From: Turbatrix aceti
Taxonomy: Eukaryota; Nematoda; Chromadorea; Rhabditida; Panagrolaimidae
Direction of reading: 5' to 3'
Length of the DNA: 64,000 nucleotides
Assembly: GCA_963969345.1 (NCBI GenBank)
Contig: OZ017769.1
Location: 9,985,725 to 10,049,724, forward strand
Shown: one piece after another, positions 1 through 7,463 of the stretch
Layout: each line of letters begins with the position of its first letter
How positions within the stretch are numbered: the stretch's first letter is position 1
Notes under the pieces: generated by a model
What the model was told of the DNA's origin: nothing
Seen by the model: the letters and a program-made list of their open reading frames with translations, nothing else
Databases searched by the model: none
Program-made: the position numbers and the translations under genes

Positions 1-2172
1 TCAATGTATACAGACTTCTCAGGATATGAGCATCTAGTAGAAAAGGAATTGAATCATCGTTCTATTAGTGTTGCAGAATGTAGAGAATGGATTGCAAGTA
101 AGAAATGTGAATATGGAAGTTTAGGGAAAGGTAAAGAAGGAATATATAGTACAAATAATAAAGTGAATGAAGATTATCCAAATCGATTTACTAGTTTCTT
201 TACAAGCAAAAGATATTACAAAGAGAATTGTGTAATTATTGAGACTAAGGTCTATTCACACTTCAATCAAAGTAGACCAAGCAATGTTTTAGTTGATATG
301 TCGGAGTGTAAATATCAGGATGGTTCTTGTCAACCTGGGAAGATGAATGAAATTATGATTTGGGATGTCAATAAAGATCAGAAGTGTCAATATATTTCAA
401 TTGGAAAACTAGATGGAATCATGAATAATGGACTGTGGATAAATAGTAAAAATCAAATTGCTCTGAGTTTGAATAAAAACAAAATTGTGAGAGATTGTAA
501 TCGAGATACTTCTCAAGGAAGCTCTGCTAACGCTGATCTCTTAATTAGTGAAGAAGGTTTTGCAGTACGTCAGTTACAAAATGAAATTCCAAGAATTCCA
601 ACACCACAAGCACGAACATCAACTCCTAGTCTAAAAGAAATGAGTTCAAATCCAGGATCGTATCAAAAAGAAAGAGATGAATATTACAAAAGACAACAAG
701 AACAAATCCAAAAGGATCGAGAACTTCGTGAGCAAAAAGACAAAGAAGTAAGAGATAAATACGAAGCTGATCGTATAGAATTTGAAAAGAGGAGAGATGA
801 AAAGATGAAAAAATATCTAGAATTTGAAAAAAGAAAACAAGAAAAATTAGAAAGAGAAAGACTCAAAGGATCTCCTTCAGATTCACTTGTGAAATTCAAA
901 GAGGTGACAATGAATAATACTAATAATAATTATACAGCTAATAGAACCAAAAGAAATATCAAGCGAAAGCAAAGCCTCCTAGAAGCAAATGAAAATGAAG
1001 AATTAAAACCTATCCCATTACCAACTTATGAAGAATATTCAAATATCAAAAATGATTGCTCCAAGGTACCAAGTTATGAAGACTATCTAAAAACTAAAGA
1101 TCTAGAAATCTCTGATTTCGTAAAAACTAAAGAAGCTTGTAATACTTTCCCAAGTTATGATGAATACGTTACTAAGTTTGCTAAATATGCTCTCGAAGAA
1201 TTAGAAAATAGAAAATCTAAAAATTCCGAGACCTTTGGAAATCAAAGGATTGGTAGAATAAGAAGACAAGTTTACTCAGATTTTCAAACAGCTGGAGAGT
1301 TTCAATACCTTGAGAACAAATCAAATAATTTACTAAGACATACAACTGAAGTAATGTGTGATATCTTTAATGAACATACTTCTCTTCTTGAGACTCTCAT
1401 AAAAGAAAATCCTAGAAGATATATTCAAAAACAATTAAATCATTCAGCGATAAGGGTGAAAATGGTTTCTCAAAGTGATACTTCTGAAGCAAGCTTGGGT
1501 AACGCGGAAGTAGTTCAGGTAACGTTCTGTAAATCTTTAGAAGATGAAGAAATTGAATTCATAGACTTGACTCATTTTGATGGATTCAAGACAAGTTTAG
1601 CTCTTACTCAAGGACAAATACCCATTAGAATTAAGCAATTTGGAGACAAGATTTGGTATTACAAGAACGATCCAAGTGGGGGAATAATTTCCAGTAGCCT
1701 AGCACTACATCCTATGGCTAATAATGTTACTAATATCAAAAATTTTGAAGAATTTAATCTAAATTTCTTAGATGATAAAGTGATCTTTCATGAGCACATT
1801 CTTATGGATACTAAGACCAATATTGAAGAAGAACTAATAAATGAGATGCGTGAAAAAGCTGATGTAGCAATTGAACTACACTCAAATAGTCAAGATGGAA
1901 TGATTCCTCATGAAATATTAGATGAGGCAGAATCCTTTCTTGGGAAGTATTACATCAAGATATGGAGGATTTATGTAACTATTGGTGTTACTCTCTTTTA
2001 CATATTTATAGGTAGATCTATTTGGATGGTCCTTTCTCCTAAAACTTTTTTCAACAAGAAAAATAGAAATAGGAGTCCAATTTTTGTGAGGACAAAAAAT
2101 CATTTCCAAGGTGAAGATGTTGAACTGCAAGATTTCAGAAATGAACATAGAAGATCTCTTGTTGTAGACTAA
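1..2172 (+). CDS. Virus-type membrane glycoprotein-like protein (putative envelope/fusogen), 5' end may lie outside window
   Basis: The frame is open at the left edge. The first ATG is at position 4, but no signal peptide follows it, so the true start is probably upstream. The visible part is 722 residues. Residues 1-200 contain spaced cysteines. Residues 220-290 form a highly charged Glu/Lys/Arg coiled coil. N-glycosylation sites and an RTKR furin-like site follow near residue 315, then a second basic site (RIGRIRR) near 418-424. Residues 425-650 have the look of the post-cleavage half of negative-strand-virus-type glycoproteins. One hydrophobic membrane segment lies near 652-678, followed by a basic tail of about 45 residues. 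Three copies of a P-[ST]-Y-[ED]-[ED]-Y motif sit near residues 341-388. An envelope-like role is inferred from this layout. Mavericks of nematodes are known to carry fusogens, but I could not assign this one to a class. The coiled coil is unusual for a glycoprotein. Confidence 0.5.
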   Translation, partial: SMYTDFSGYEHLVEKELNHRSISVAECREWIASKKCEYGSLGKGKEGIYSTNNKVNEDYPNRFTSFFTSKRYYKENCVIIETKVYSHFNQSRPSNVLVDMSECKYQDGSCQPGKMNEIMIWDVNKDQKCQYISIGKLDGIMNNGLWINSKNQIALSLNKNKIVRDCNRDTSQGSSANADLLISEEGFAVRQLQNEIPRIPTPQARTSTPSLKEMSSNPGSYQKERDEYYKRQQEQIQKDRELREQKDKEVRDKYEADRIEFEKRRDEKMKKYLEFEKRKQEKLERERLKGSPSDSLVKFKEVTMNNTNNNYTANRTKRNIKRKQSLLEANENEELKPIPLPTYEEYSNIKNDCSKVPSYEDYLKTKDLEISDFVKTKEACNTFPSYDEYVTKFAKYALEELENRKSKNSETFGNQRIGRIRRQVYSDFQTAGEFQYLENKSNNLLRHTTEVMCDIFNEHTSLLETLIKENPRRYIQKQLNHSAIRVKMVSQSDTSEASLGNAEVVQVTFCKSLEDEEIEFIDLTHFDGFKTSLALTQGQIPIRIKQFGDKIWYYKNDPSGGIISSSLALHPMANNVTNIKNFEEFNLNFLDDKVIFHEHILMDTKTNIEEELINEMREKADVAIELHSNSQDGMIPHEILDEAESFLGKYYIKIWRIYVTIGVTLFYIFIGRSIWMVLSPKTFFNKKNRNRSPIFVRTKNHFQGEDVELQDFRNEHRRSLVVD

Positions 2173-2240
2173 ATCAAAGATTTCTTATCCTAAGGATTGA
2201 CTAAATCGAAGATTCCTAGATCTGAAAGATCGACTAAATT
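2168..2240 (+). repeat. Short tandem repeat with internal palindromes after the glycoprotein gene
   Basis: Units starting GACTAAATC(A/G)AAGATT occur twice, with a third partial unit (GACTAAAT). They are separated by small palindromes such as CCTAAGG and AGATCT. The second unit resembles stretches inside the coding regions at 1095-1121 (+) and 2904-2934 (-). It could act as a 3' processing or termination signal for the upstream gene, but that is a guess. Confidence 0.45.
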
Positions 2241-2333
2241 TTTCTATCTTTAAATTATTTTAATTATTATTATTCTTTAATAAATTATATTCTGCGTAAG
2301 CAAGCTTCCTTAAAGTCAACTCTACAAAACGTA

Positions 2334-2651
2334 ATGAGATTCTTCAATTCTGGTGATTCTTCAAAATATGTTATCATAAGTCCAAAACAGAAAGATAAAA
2401 TAGAATTGATTCAAGATATTAAACATGAAGAAAAAATAGAAATCAATGAAAAAGTAAAAGTCAAGGAAGGATCTGCAAGACATTCACTTAGTGAGGGAGG
2501 AAGTATTACTCAAAAATCAATGAATACTACAAATGAAAAATTGAATACTAATAGATCCGAAGGATTGAATAAAAAGAATGCAGCATTTCTTAGAACTCTT
2601 AAGAAAGGATCTGCAAGACCTAGTGAAGGATCAGGATTCAAAAGAATTTAA
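2334..2651 (+). CDS. Hypothetical Polinton protein, 105 aa, Lys/Glu/Ser-rich
   Basis: This is a small, charged protein with no membrane segment or recognised domain. Two short related stretches, KEGSARHS and KKGSARPS, occur near residues 43 and 89, so the middle and the end look internally repeated. It lies in the gap between the glycoprotein-like gene and the convergent penton-like gene and shares the AT-rich composition of the element. The start follows an A-rich leader (ACGTAATG). I do not recognise a function. It is probably a real gene because the whole gap would otherwise be empty in a very compact element, but low complexity makes this uncertain. Confidence 0.4.
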   Translation: MRFFNSGDSSKYVIISPKQKDKIELIQDIKHEEKIEINEKVKVKEGSARHSLSEGGSITQKSMNTTNEKLNTNRSEGLNKKNAAFLRTLKKGSARPSEGSGFKRI

Positions 2652-2671
2652 TTTAAATTATTTCTTTTTTT

Positions 2672-3070
2672 TTACGTTTTTACATATAATTCTATATGAA
2701 GATCACATTTGTTAAAGTCAATAAGGTTATTTTTATCATCCACTAGTTTTAATGTTAAAGTATTACAATTATTAACACTTCGATGATAAATTAAGTTTAT
2801 TGGTTCATATTTTACTGAAGACGAATCTAAAGGAAACTTGCAAATGATATTACTTTGTCGTTCATCAATGAAAGTATCACAAATAAGATTGCATGATAGA
2901 TAAACGAAATCGGAGATTCCTAGATCTTTAGATCTGACAAAAGGCTTATCATTAGAACAATCCAAAATTCCATCAATCTTCACAACACTAATACTACTAA
3001 TTTTTAAATCTTGTGGAAATTGAAATGTCTTTTCATTTGTTCGATATATATTTAAGAAGAGACTTGTCAT
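2672..3070 (-). CDS. Putative penton-like minor capsid protein, 132 aa
   Basis: The protein is almost entirely beta-strand-like, with alternating hydrophobic residues and few helices. Its second half fits the pattern I know from Polinton minor capsid (penton, single jelly roll) proteins: a short VYLSCNLI strand near residue 52, then a loop, then a tandem of strands with the LTLKLVDD...IDF...HIELYV layout at the C-terminus. It is shorter than full-length penton proteins, so it is either a minimal version or only the C-terminal part. Residues 47-55 (SKDLGISDF) are shared, at DNA level too, with the glycoprotein-like gene. The gene is convergent with the 2334-2651 gene and divergent from the ATPase. 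The assignment is by pattern only; a structure prediction showing a jelly roll would settle it. Confidence 0.4.
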   Translation of the reverse strand: MTSLFLNIYRTNEKTFQFPQDLKISSISVVKIDGILDCSNDKPFVRSKDLGISDFVYLSCNLICDTFIDERQSNIICKFPLDSSSVKYEPINLIYHRSVNNCNTLTLKLVDDKNNLIDFNKCDLHIELYVKT

Positions 3071-3203
3071 TCTTAATTAAAGATTCTATTTATTTGAATA
3101 ATTTATTTTATCTTATAATTTCCGAAGGAAATCAAGAAAGTATCGTAATTTAAATACTTTTATATTTTTCAAACATTTTAAATACCTAAGTATAAATTTA
3201 AAA

Positions 3204-3986
3204 ATGAGTGATTTCATCAAACCAAAGGTTCAAGGAGTCTCCGACTTCAGTGACTACAGTATCAAAAATTATTATCCAGAAAGAAATAACAATCCTTTAC
3301 TTCCCCAAAGTATAAGAGGATGTATTATTGGAAAGAGTGGATGTGGAAAGACTAATTTACTAATGAATTTACTCCTTGATCAATTTAGAGGAGAAGAATA
3401 CCTTGATTACAATAATTTATACATCTTTAGTACAACTTTATTTCAACCTTGTTATCAAGCATTAATTAATGGAATGAATGAAGGATTGAGTAAAAAAGAA
3501 ATTAGAAAATGTTTCGAAAAGCAAGACTTCATAATTGAAGAAAAAGATGATTCCAAGCCAATCATTGACGTTTTCACTAGTTCTTCTTTAGAAGATATTC
3601 CAGATCCTAGTTCAATTGATCCCAATAAGAAGACTCTAATAATCTTTGATGATCTTTTATTAGAAAAACAAAATAAAATAGAACAATATTATACCAGAGG
3701 TCGTCATTCTGGGGTAGATTGTTTTTACATTTCTCAAAATTATATTAAGTTACCAAAAAATACAATTAGAGAGAATGCTAACTTCTTTATAATATTCCCA
3801 CAAGATAAGATGAATTTAGATTACATCTACAGGGATCACGCTAGTGAAATTAAAAAAGAAGAATTTCTTGAGTTTACAAGAGAAATTTGGTCTAAGAAGT
3901 ATAATTTTTTAACTATTGATAAATCTAGTCCTCTGGAAGATGGTAGATTCAGAAAATGTTTAAAGTATTTTTATTTGTTTGAATAG
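3204..3986 (+). CDS. A32-type (FtsK/HerA superfamily) DNA-packaging ATPase
   Basis: The 260-residue protein has the full signature of Polinton packaging ATPases. It shows a Walker A loop GKSGCGKT (residues 43-50), a Walker B strand LIIFDD (about 147-152) and, downstream, the family-typical GRHSGVDCFYISQNY segment with the conserved Gln and Asn (sensor region). In this family the enzyme pumps the element's DNA into preformed capsids. The frame is intact and the length is normal. The stop codon ends at 3986 and the stop of the convergent neighbour starts at 3987, so the two genes abut with no spacer. The N-terminus carries another (V/I)SDF stretch similar to two other proteins of this element. 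The start ATG is preceded by an AT-rich leader (TATAAATTTAAAA). Confidence 0.9.
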   Translation: MSDFIKPKVQGVSDFSDYSIKNYYPERNNNPLLPQSIRGCIIGKSGCGKTNLLMNLLLDQFRGEEYLDYNNLYIFSTTLFQPCYQALINGMNEGLSKKEIRKCFEKQDFIIEEKDDSKPIIDVFTSSSLEDIPDPSSIDPNKKTLIIFDDLLLEKQNKIEQYYTRGRHSGVDCFYISQNYIKLPKNTIRENANFFIIFPQDKMNLDYIYRDHASEIKKEEFLEFTREIWSKKYNFLTIDKSSPLEDGRFRKCLKYFYLFE

Positions 3987-4593
3987 TTACTTCTTAATCA
4001 CAATTGTATCTTCTTTTGTGTTTTGAATGTTAATACTTTTAACTCCTTTGAACATAGGACCTTTCTTGGGATTGCTTTTCATACTCATTAACTCTTCTTT
4101 TGTATATTCACTCGAACCTTCTTCTTCAAAAATAGGCTTAAAGTCCTCAATGAACTTGATATCCTTGATCTTTTTATTAGTATATGCAGATATCTTCTTA
4201 TTTTTTCTCAGGTTTTATCATAATACTCGAAAACATTCTATCCATCTCTTCAATTCCACTTTTATCACTATGTTTTTCAGCTTGTTTAGCAATAATTGAT
4301 TTATACTGTTTCTCCCTTTCCAGTAGAAGTTCTATGGTATCCTGATTCTTGAAGTTCGAATACTTATAGGTTTCTTTTGCTACATGGGTCTTCTCTAGAG
4401 CAATGAAAAGTTGTTTCAAACCTTTTTTATAAACATTATCTATTCTTAATGTATCTATACCTTTAATAATCAAGTCTAAGGAATCAGCATTTTCTTCAAT
4501 CAAATTTTGCAAATCAGGAATTTTTGAAATTAAGTTATCCAATCCTTCTAATTCTTCATTTGTAGGTGTGTATCTATTTATTTGTTTCTCCAT
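3987..4593 (-). pseudogene. Hypothetical helical Polinton protein split by a 1-base frameshift
   Basis: Reading from 4593, a 131-residue helical, charged frame ends at 4198. Just past that stop, another frame stays open without interruption for about 65 codons, has the same amino-acid character (Lys/Glu-rich) and ends at 3987, exactly next to the ATPase stop. The switch falls in a run of six T on the + strand (about 4200-4206), so a one-base slip in a homopolymer explains it. It may be a real mutation or a sequencing error. Without the slip the protein would be roughly 195-200 residues. No domain is recognised. Position and size resemble the small uncharacterised genes next to the ATPase in other Polintons. 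Confidence 0.5.
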
Positions 4594-4749
4594 TCGTAAA
4601 ATTCAAAGTGAATTCCGTAGGAAGATCCTTATTTATTAGATAAATTATTTTTCCGATATTCCTTTATTCCACACTTCCATTATTCCTTAATTCCATACCA
4701 TCATTCCATTCCATTATTCCTCAATAAAAAGTATCTAAATAAATTAACA

Positions 4750-5139
4750 ATGGAAAAATCAGAAATACTTGATTTAATTCGTTCTTATGACTTCATTCAT
4801 AATTCAATGATTTCATTTGCTAGAAAATATAATATTTCATCAAAAACAGTATCTAATTATATGAAGGAATTGAATATTGCTCACAAAGAAAAAGGTGTAA
4901 AAAGCCCTAGAAATAGAGATGTTCATGGAAAATTCACTTTTTCGAAGGAAATTCACAAGAATCCTGAGGTACCTGATATCTTTGAAAAAGAACAAATAAA
5001 AGTAGAAAGTAAAAAAGTTGATCTTCTTGACAAATCAAAGGTTCTACCGAAGGTCTCTGAATCTGACAAACAACGTATCAGAAGTTTTAAAGATTTCAAT
5101 AAAAAATATGATGTATACTTTTCAAATTCATATGTTTAG
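4750..5139 (+). CDS. Small helix-turn-helix DNA-binding protein
   Basis: The 129-residue protein begins with about 45 residues that read as a classic helix-turn-helix: FARKYNISSKTVSNYMKELN, with Ser/Lys/Thr at the turn and recognition-helix positions. The rest is a basic, low-complexity tail (Lys, Glu, Asp, Ser) without a recognisable domain. It probably binds DNA as a regulator of the element, or forms the DNA-binding part of a recombinase whose catalytic part is missing. No DDE or Tyr-recombinase residues are present. The ATG follows an AT-rich leader (AAATAAATTAACA). Its stop at 5139 abuts the stop of the convergent 5140-6060 gene. Confidence 0.6.
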   Translation: MEKSEILDLIRSYDFIHNSMISFARKYNISSKTVSNYMKELNIAHKEKGVKSPRNRDVHGKFTFSKEIHKNPEVPDIFEKEQIKVESKKVDLLDKSKVLPKVSESDKQRIRSFKDFNKKYDVYFSNSYV

Positions 5140-6060
5140 CTAAAGACCAATACCTAAATAAATACTTGGTAAATCTTTCTTTTTTATTTTTCTCCTACGA
5201 ATTAATTCATCTAAAATAGCATGAATCTTATTATATTCTCCATTATTTCCAGCTTGATAAGAACCAATACTTAATCTTAGTTGATCCATGAGATCATTAA
5301 TTTTTGGGGGTAGGAAATCAAATTGAATTGAACTTCCTGATGTTTGTGATGTATTGACACTTTGACTACTTTGACCTTTTGTAACAAAATAATTCTCTTT
5401 AATGAATTTCCATTTATCACTAGCATCAGCATTATATCTTTTACTACTTTTATCAAATTTATGATACAGAGCATCTGAGCAAAGTAAGAATTCTCGATAA
5501 TTTTGAGTGTCATCTTTCATAATTTTATTGAGATCTGGAGATTTTTTAGTTAATAATTCCATTAGACCAGGAGTTGCATTATACTCTACATTATCAATTT
5601 CCATCGTATTATCATCAAAAGTAACTTCTTTATTTCCAATAGTATACCCCTTTGTCTCATTAGAGTATCTTATTGAATATGCTGCATTACTTTTATCTCT
5701 AGGATCTTGAAGATAAGTAGCAATTAGACTACTAACTTTGATTTCCGAAGTTTTACTTGGTGTGGATTGGATTTGTTTAGTAGGAGTTCCTGGAGGAGGT
5801 AGAATTTGTTGTTGCTGTGTTACTCCTTTAAATGAATTAAGAGTTTGAACTATCTTATTCTTTTCATCAATAATTTCTTCCTGTAATTTCTTATTTGATT
5901 CTAGTATGGGTTTGAATACTTCTATACGGTGATCTTCTACGTTTTCTAAATTGCTGCGCTCTTCTAAATTCTTGAATTTGTGTTCTTTTCTATTATTTAA
6001 AAAAGATTTTATTATCTCATTCCTCTTTTTTGGATCATAGATTTCAATGACAGAAGGCAT
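5140..6060 (-). CDS. DUF8207-like Polinton protein
   Basis: This 306-residue protein has an N-terminal basic and coiled-coil part (residues 1-75), a Gln/Pro/Thr linker (80-105) and a conserved C-terminal domain. The domain carries the hallmark of the DUF8207 family found in Polinton-like elements of invertebrates: an IGN-x-x-V-x-F/I-D-D segment, then TPGLMELLTKKSPD, then a helix with ALYHKF and a Lys-Trp pair (DKWKFI). The C-terminus (LDELIRRRKIKKKDLPSIY) also matches the usual family ending. The biochemical role is unknown. The domain match is from memory of the family pattern; a profile search would confirm it. The frame is intact. Confidence 0.6.
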   Translation of the reverse strand: MPSVIEIYDPKKRNEIIKSFLNNRKEHKFKNLEERSNLENVEDHRIEVFKPILESNKKLQEEIIDEKNKIVQTLNSFKGVTQQQQILPPPGTPTKQIQSTPSKTSEIKVSSLIATYLQDPRDKSNAAYSIRYSNETKGYTIGNKEVTFDDNTMEIDNVEYNATPGLMELLTKKSPDLNKIMKDDTQNYREFLLCSDALYHKFDKSSKRYNADASDKWKFIKENYFVTKGQSSQSVNTSQTSGSSIQFDFLPPKINDLMDQLRLSIGSYQAGNNGEYNKIHAILDELIRRRKIKKKDLPSIYLGIGL

Positions 6061-6159
6061 TATAGGTATTTATAACGAGAAAATTATTTCAAAAATTGTT
6101 AGACTTCTAGAAAGGTTGATAATTCCAGAGATTTGAAAATCTTTTATAAAAATTATTTA

Positions 6160-6184
6160 TAATAAATCGGAAACATTGTTACCA
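6160..6184 (+). promoter_or_regulatory. Shared upstream motif AATAAATCGGAAAC (copy 1)
   Basis: The block AATAAATCGGAAAC followed by (A/T)T...TTACCA lies about 20-45 bases before the ATG at 6205. Nearly the same block occurs at 7401-7424, before the polymerase gene at 7464. Two genes on the same strand in one element sharing a block at a similar distance suggests a promoter or leader element. Inheritance of the block by duplication with its gene is equally possible. Confidence 0.45.
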
Positions 6185-6204
6185 ACTGTAAAGGTGAAAA
6201 CATT

Positions 6205-7086
6205 ATGGTTCAACTTTGTCAGGATGTTATTAATATCATTATGAATTACAAAACAACGTTTGAAGAAGATGATATTCTGACTAATCAAGTTTCAAGAATT
6301 GTAGAAAGTATTGGAGTTGAATATTTAAAAGATCAAGATATTAAGAAAATGAATAGAAAAGAAATGTTAGAATTTATTAATATTCATCATACTGATTTAT
6401 GTTATGCTCATTGGGTAAAAGACAATAAAACATATAAAACTTTGGAAAAAATTTACTTGAATGACAAAGCCATTAATGTGACAGATAGTGTCAGACATTT
6501 CCTACTAGAAAAAGAGAACTTAGTACTTGAAGACATTCTGAAAGATAGAAATACAAATGTGAAATTTATATTGGATATAAAAATAATAAACAATTTGAAT
6601 AATAAATCTGAATATAAAAGGAGCATTTTTCTTTCAAACAATATCTTTTTACTTGGAGATGATTATTCGAAAGTGTATCAAGATGTTGTTGAAGACATGA
6701 TATATAAAGTTGAAAAAGAAATGAGCGAAACTGAATGGTTTACCATAGAAAAGTTATTTGTTCAACAAAACTGTGCTTGCTTTGATATTGATTATATCAA
6801 TGTAAGATTCAATAAATGTGGATCATATGAAAAATATATTGAAGAATATAATAATAGATTAATTAAATTTGGTTTATCTGAGATTGATATCATTGATAAA
6901 ATAAATAGTCTTCATCTGAGGTTTAATCATTTCGATCAAATTAATGTTGATGTTTACTCTGAAAGAGATAATGTTTTAAAATCTTTGATGACTGGTGATT
7001 TAAAAGATTTCAAAGAATTTCTTGAAAAATATAATCACAGTATTTTAAAATTTCTTAGACAACATTATACAGAACAATATTATTAA
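6205..7086 (+). CDS. Hypothetical Polinton protein, 293 aa, possibly a relative of the polymerase N-terminal region
   Basis: No catalytic motif is visible. The protein is rich in Asn, Lys, Ile and Glu. Near residues 48-56 it has NRKEMLEFI, which matches in spacing and character the STSELLTFI stretch near the start of the polymerase and MRKKEMIDFI in the 7157 gene. Residues about 155-205 (EDMIYKVEKEM...DYINVRFNKC) are laid out like the segment of the polymerase N-terminal region around its RGSGW motif, although RGSGW itself is absent. Together with the shared upstream motif this suggests an old duplication of the polymerase's non-catalytic N-terminal region. That is inference; function unknown. 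Confidence 0.55.
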   Translation: MVQLCQDVINIIMNYKTTFEEDDILTNQVSRIVESIGVEYLKDQDIKKMNRKEMLEFINIHHTDLCYAHWVKDNKTYKTLEKIYLNDKAINVTDSVRHFLLEKENLVLEDILKDRNTNVKFILDIKIINNLNNKSEYKRSIFLSNNIFLLGDDYSKVYQDVVEDMIYKVEKEMSETEWFTIEKLFVQQNCACFDIDYINVRFNKCGSYEKYIEEYNNRLIKFGLSEIDIIDKINSLHLRFNHFDQINVDVYSERDNVLKSLMTGDLKDFKEFLEKYNHSILKFLRQHYTEQYY

Positions 7087-7156
7087 TATCAATAATCAAA
7101 TAGTTTTTTATTTTATCTTTTTTTTTTTTTATTTTGAAAAAAAATTTACTTCTTAA

Positions 7157-7366
7157 ATGTATAACCTTCTCAAAAGTGATCAAAGTAATCAGAGTGTAAA
7201 AACTATTGATGATTTGAAGCAAATGAGTAGAGATGAAGTTCGTAAAGAACTTTTTGAAATGAATAATAAATTAAGAGCTATGATTCTAAAAGCTCGTGAA
7301 GTTCAGAAAATGAGAAAGAAGGAAATGATTGATTTCATTGCTTTAGTGAGAGAATTGAAAGTTTGA
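7157..7366 (+). CDS. Small helical Polinton protein (69 aa), resembles the polymerase N-terminus
   Basis: The protein is short, strongly helical and charged. Its core (MSRDEVRKELFEMNNKL, then KKEMIDFIALVREL) aligns with the first 55 residues of the downstream polymerase frame (ISRDDLRKEVIKLLDIM, then TSELLTFIREHL). It therefore looks like a stand-alone copy of that module, perhaps SAP-like or a small dimerisation or DNA-binding unit. It sits between the 293-residue protein and the polymerase on the same strand. No independent function is known to me. The frame is intact and ends cleanly. Confidence 0.5.
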   Translation: MYNLLKSDQSNQSVKTIDDLKQMSRDEVRKELFEMNNKLRAMILKAREVQKMRKKEMIDFIALVRELKV

Positions 7367-7400
7367 TCTTTCTTGAAATTCTTTGATAAATTTTTTTTCT

Positions 7401-7424
7401 AATAAATCGGAAACTTCATTACCA
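7401..7424 (+). promoter_or_regulatory. Shared upstream motif AATAAATCGGAAAC (copy 2)
   Basis: Second copy of the block seen at 6160-6184, here about 40-63 bases before the ATG at 7464. It is again followed by TTACCA and an A/G-rich stretch. Confidence 0.45.
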
Positions 7425-7463
7425 TCAATAAAGTGAAAAAGTAGTACTTTCTTCATTTAAAAA

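Noticed and set aside
4027..4299. 90-codon hydrophobic + strand frame
   Set aside because: It overlaps, on the opposite strand, the frameshifted minus-strand gene, whose coding character is clearer.
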